From: Actinomycetales bacterium
GTDB taxonomy: Bacteria; Actinomycetota; Actinomycetes; Actinomycetales; JAHECE01
Direction: 5' to 3'
Assembly: GCA_024641895.1 (NCBI GenBank)
Contig: JAHECE010000089.1
Coordinates: 2,084 to 10,451, forward strand
Length of the DNA stretch: 8,368 nucleotides
The translations under genes and the position numbers were made by a program. Shown here piece by piece: positions 6,087 to 8,368 of the stretch. Within the stretch, counting starts at the first letter, position 1. Each line of letters begins with the position of its first letter. A model generated the notes under the pieces. The model did not search any database, was not told where the DNA came from, and was given only the letters and a program-made list of their open reading frames with translations.

Positions 6087-7988
6087 GTGACGTTGCTGCG
6101 TCGATCCGCCGCGAGTCTCGCCGTCGAGATGCGCGCCGGCGAGTCGGTCATCGAGCACATGCTGGAACAGATGCTCTACGCGATGGGACATCGGCCGTCC
6201 GGCTCCGAGGTCGCGTCGTGGCGGCGAAGCCTCCCCGTCCTGGCCGACGACCTCGTCGAGGCGGGCCTCGGCAACGTCGAGATGCTCGTCGAGTACCACC
6301 TGCCGCTCACGAGCCAGCGGGCCGACGTCGTCCTTGCCGGCGCTCACCCGCGCACCGGTGAGGCCTCGTACGTCGTCGTCGAGCTCAAGCAGTGGAGCGA
6401 GGCGCGGCGCTGGGAGGGGAACCCGGACCTCGTCGACGTGCCGGGCGCGCCTGGTCCGCCCCGCAGCCACCCCGTGAAGCAGGTCCGGGGGTATTGCGAC
6501 TACCTGACCGACTTCGCCCGCGTCTTGCAGGACCAGCCCGACGCCGTCGCCGGGGTCGCGTACCTGCACAACGCCACGCAGCCGGAGAAGGTCGAGGACC
6601 TCTTCCAGTACCCGATGGACCTGCGCGGCCGGCTGTTCACCGGCTCGGACCGCGGCAAGTTCCACGAGTTCCTCCGGCAGCGGCTGGCACCCGGCGTCGG
6701 GGGAGCGCCCTTCGCCGACGCCCTCGTCAACTCGAAGATCGCGCCGTCGGTCCAGCTGCTCAAGGTCGCCGCCGACGAGATCCAGACCCGCGAGATGTTC
6801 ACGTTGATCGGTGAGCAGACGCTGGCCGTCGACCTCGTGCTGCACCAGGTGCGCAGCGCCCACCGCGCCGACCGCAAGCGCGCCGTCGTCGTCACGGGCG
6901 GTCCGGGCAGCGGCAAGAGCGTCATCGCGCTCTCGTTGCTGGGAGAGCTGGCCCGCGAGGGGCGAAGCGTTCTGCACGCCACGGGATCGCGCTCGTTCAC
7001 CCAGACGCTGCGCAAGGTCGCGGGCGCCCGCCAGCCGCGCGTCCAGAAGATGTTCAAGTACTTCAACCAGTTCATGGAGGCCGAGAAGAACGGCCTCGAC
7101 GTCCTCATCCTCGACGAGGCGCACCGGATCCGGGAGACGTCCGTCGACCGGTACACGGTCGCCTCGCTCCGCACGGGCCGGCCGCAGGTCGACGAGCTCA
7201 TCGCCGCCGCGCGCGTGCCCGTGTTCCTCCTCGACGAGAACCAGATCGTGCGGCCCGGGGAACTCGGCTCGGTGCAGCAGATCACGGACTACTGCGCGAC
7301 CCTGGGGATCGAGGTCCACCCGATCCCGCTCGGCAGCCAGTTCCGCTGCGGCGGGTCCGAGGAGTACGTGCAGTGGGTGCACCGGCTGCTCGGCCTGACG
7401 GACAAGCCGCCGACGGCGTGGAACGGGGACCCGCAGTTCGACGTGGCCGTCGCGGACTCACCCGAGCAGATGGAGGTCTTCCTCGCGGCGCGCCAGGCGA
7501 ATCGCTACGGGGCGAGAATCGCGGCGGGTTACTGCTGGCCGTGGAGCGACCCGCGGCCCGACGGGACGCTCGTGCCGGACGTGCGCATCGGGTCCTGGGC
7601 TCGGCCGTGGAACTCCAAGAGCGACCGGCGGATGGGTGACGCGCCGCCGGCCCCGCTGTGGTCGACAGAGGACGGCGGCTTCGGCCAGGTCGGCTGCGTC
7701 TACACCGCGCAGGGCTTCGAGTACGACTGGAGCGGCGTGATCCTCGGCCCGGACCTCGTGTGGCGGGGCGACCGGATGGTCAGCGACCGGTCCGCGAACA
7801 AGGACCCGGACTTCCGGAACCGGACGCGAGTCAGTGACGCCGACTTCGACAAGCTCGTGCGCAACGTCTACAAGGTGCTGCTCACGCGAGGGATGATCGG
7901 GACGGTTCTGTACTCGACGGATGCGGAGACGCAGGCGGCGTTGAAGCGGCTGGTCGGGCGGGGCGTCAAAGACGTGCGCCTCCGGTAG
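6087..7988 (+). CDS. PD-(D/E)xK nuclease fused to DUF2075 (Schlafen group 3-like) helicase
   Basis: A 633-residue two-part enzyme. The N-terminal ~200 residues show a restriction-endonuclease-like core: RADVVLAG (D80), then YVVVELKQW (E99, K101), then VKQVRGYCDYL (Q132), which fits the PD-(D/E)xK pattern with its trailing Q motif. The rest is a superfamily 1 helicase/ATPase of the DUF2075 family: FTLIGEQ (238-244, Q-motif-like); Walker A GGPGSGKS (271-278); Walker B LILDEAHR (340-347); LLDENQIVRPGE (381-392); SQFRCGG (417-423); AGYCWPWSDP (480-489); YTAQGFEYDW (539-548); and NVYKVLLTRGMIGT (593-606), all in family order. All catalytic residues look intact. The GTG start at 6087 has GGGGGAAG 5 bases upstream. 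DUF2075 proteins with N-terminal nuclease motifs recur in defence islands, and the layout recalls the Nhi nuclease-helicase immunity protein. That comparison is from memory and untested, so no symbol is given. Likely a stand-alone DNA-degrading defence enzyme, divergent from the MazG-like gene. Confidence 0.9.
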   Translation: MTLLRRSAASLAVEMRAGESVIEHMLEQMLYAMGHRPSGSEVASWRRSLPVLADDLVEAGLGNVEMLVEYHLPLTSQRADVVLAGAHPRTGEASYVVVELKQWSEARRWEGNPDLVDVPGAPGPPRSHPVKQVRGYCDYLTDFARVLQDQPDAVAGVAYLHNATQPEKVEDLFQYPMDLRGRLFTGSDRGKFHEFLRQRLAPGVGGAPFADALVNSKIAPSVQLLKVAADEIQTREMFTLIGEQTLAVDLVLHQVRSAHRADRKRAVVVTGGPGSGKSVIALSLLGELAREGRSVLHATGSRSFTQTLRKVAGARQPRVQKMFKYFNQFMEAEKNGLDVLILDEAHRIRETSVDRYTVASLRTGRPQVDELIAAARVPVFLLDENQIVRPGELGSVQQITDYCATLGIEVHPIPLGSQFRCGGSEEYVQWVHRLLGLTDKPPTAWNGDPQFDVAVADSPEQMEVFLAARQANRYGARIAAGYCWPWSDPRPDGTLVPDVRIGSWARPWNSKSDRRMGDAPPAPLWSTEDGGFGQVGCVYTAQGFEYDWSGVILGPDLVWRGDRMVSDRSANKDPDFRNRTRVSDADFDKLVRNVYKVLLTRGMIGTVLYSTDAETQAALKRLVGRGVKDVRLR

Positions 7989-8030
7989 CGGCCACGCACG
8001 CCCGACGACGTCGCCTTGTGGGGTCGAGCG
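7989..8030. other. Convergent spacer, no clear terminator
   Basis: 42 bases between the tail-to-tail nuclease-helicase and small membrane protein genes. The only symmetry is a short loopless CGACGTCG palindrome. No stem followed by a T-run is present, so transcription end points cannot be assigned. Confidence 0.4.
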
Positions 8031-8324
8031 TCACCCACTGTCTCCGGTCGACAGCGCCGCCGGTTCGTCGCCAGTGGGTGCTCCGGTCGCTGGCGCACTC
8101 GGCTCTGCACTCGGCGCCGCTGTTTGCTCGACCGCGGGCGTATCCGGCGAACTGGTCAATGTGACCGTGGTCGCCGATTGAGCGACCCAGGCGGCGAGGA
8201 TGATTGGGACCACCCCGGCCACGATCACGAGCCGGCCCACCGTGAGAATCTTCGCGGCCTTCAAGATGGCCTCGATCGACTTGCCGACGACCTCTCCGAC
8301 CGAGGTCGGCGTAATCGCGGCCAT
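8031..8324 (-). CDS. Small single-pass membrane protein, unknown function
   Basis: A 97-residue protein I do not recognise. A short amphipathic, Lys-containing N-terminal part (1-27; K15, K22, K25) leads into a hydrophobic span of about 20 residues (28-48, ending VVPIILAAWVA, interrupted by R31). A tail rich in Thr, Ser, Pro and Ala with several acidic residues (51-97, e.g. EQTAAPSAEPSAPATGAP) follows. Positive charges before the span predict N-in, C-out topology with the low-complexity tail outside the membrane. No signal peptidase or lipobox site is evident. The start is ATG at 8324 with AGGAGGT at 8343-8337, a rather long 12-base spacer; no other start lies nearer. Composition and a good ribosome site support a real gene, but there is no family match. 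It converges on the nuclease-helicase gene and need not belong to the defence cluster. Confidence 0.6.
   Translation of the reverse strand: MAAITPTSVGEVVGKSIEAILKAAKILTVGRLVIVAGVVPIILAAWVAQSATTVTLTSSPDTPAVEQTAAPSAEPSAPATGAPTGDEPAALSTGDSG
8032..8080. repeat. 9-bp inverted repeat at the 3' end of the small membrane gene
   Basis: CACCCACTG (8032-8040) and CAGTGGGTG (8072-8080) are perfect complements, with one arm overlapping the stop codon. The 9-base direct repeat CTCCGGTCG also occurs at 8042-8050 and 8081-8089. The transcript could fold into a stem with a 31-base loop at the gene end. There is no T-run, so it is not a standard terminator. It may simply reflect repeated Thr-Gly-Asp codons. 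Confidence 0.45.
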
Positions 8325-8368
8325 GAGATCGCGCTGACCTCCTACCGTGACCGTGGGAGACGTGTCGA
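8325..8368 (-). promoter_or_regulatory. Leader of the small membrane gene with Shine-Dalgarno
   Basis: Holds AGGAGGT (8343-8337) upstream of the ATG at 8324. It also holds a 12-base string, CTACCGTGACCG on the plus strand (8342-8353), that recurs in opposite gene orientation upstream of jetA (5541-5530). The window ends here, so any promoter further upstream is not visible. Confidence 0.4.

Noticed and set aside
6000..7382. 460-codon open frame on the minus strand opposite the nuclease-helicase
   Set aside because: Composition is typical of an antisense shadow (Arg/Leu/Val/Asp/Gly/Ala-rich, no motifs), and the plus-strand gene has all helicase motifs.
1..8368. Insertion sequence, integrase, attachment site, CRISPR array or tRNA
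   Set aside because: No transposase or integrase motifs, no regularly spaced repeats and no tRNA-like folds were seen on either strand.

Overview
The window looks like chromosome from a high-GC actinobacterium, probably a Cellulomonas- or Isoptericola-like lineage. That placement rests on very high GC, strong G/C third-position bias, GTG starts and purine-rich Shine-Dalgarno sites; no marker gene fixes the genus. The region reads as a compact defence island with little non-coding DNA. No RNA gene, transposase, integrase, CRISPR array or tRNA is visible.

Left two thirds (minus strand, read from about 5946 down to 1): a MazG-like nucleotide pyrophosphohydrolase gene is followed after about 93 bases by jetA (DUF3375), jetB (DUF4194) and jetC (SMC-like ATPase), joined by 4-base ATGA overlaps. 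The first codons of jetD follow at the window edge. This is the order of a type I Wadjet (JetABCD) anti-plasmid system. By family knowledge, JetABC is a condensin/MukBEF-like loop-extruding motor that recognises small circular DNA, and JetD is the topoisomerase VI-like nuclease that cuts it. The jetC/jetD junction is odd. A well-placed Shine-Dalgarno and a GTGA overlap point to a GTG start for jetD, but that frame stops after five codons. One extra G in a run of five would restore it. Otherwise a CTG start must be used.

Right third: divergent from the MazG-like gene, across a 140-base spacer with a 6-bp-arm inverted repeat, lies a 633-residue plus-strand gene. It joins an N-terminal PD-(D/E)xK-type nuclease motif to a DUF2075 (Schlafen group 3-like) superfamily 1 helicase. 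This layout resembles single-protein nuclease-helicase immunity factors. Convergent with it is a 97-residue single-pass membrane protein of unknown function.

Working view: Wadjet acts against plasmids, and the nuclease-helicase is a candidate second, independent nucleic-acid defence. The MazG-like enzyme (housekeeping or dNTP-directed) sits between them and may share regulatory DNA with either side. The functional link between MazG, Jet and the nuclease-helicase is inference from position only.
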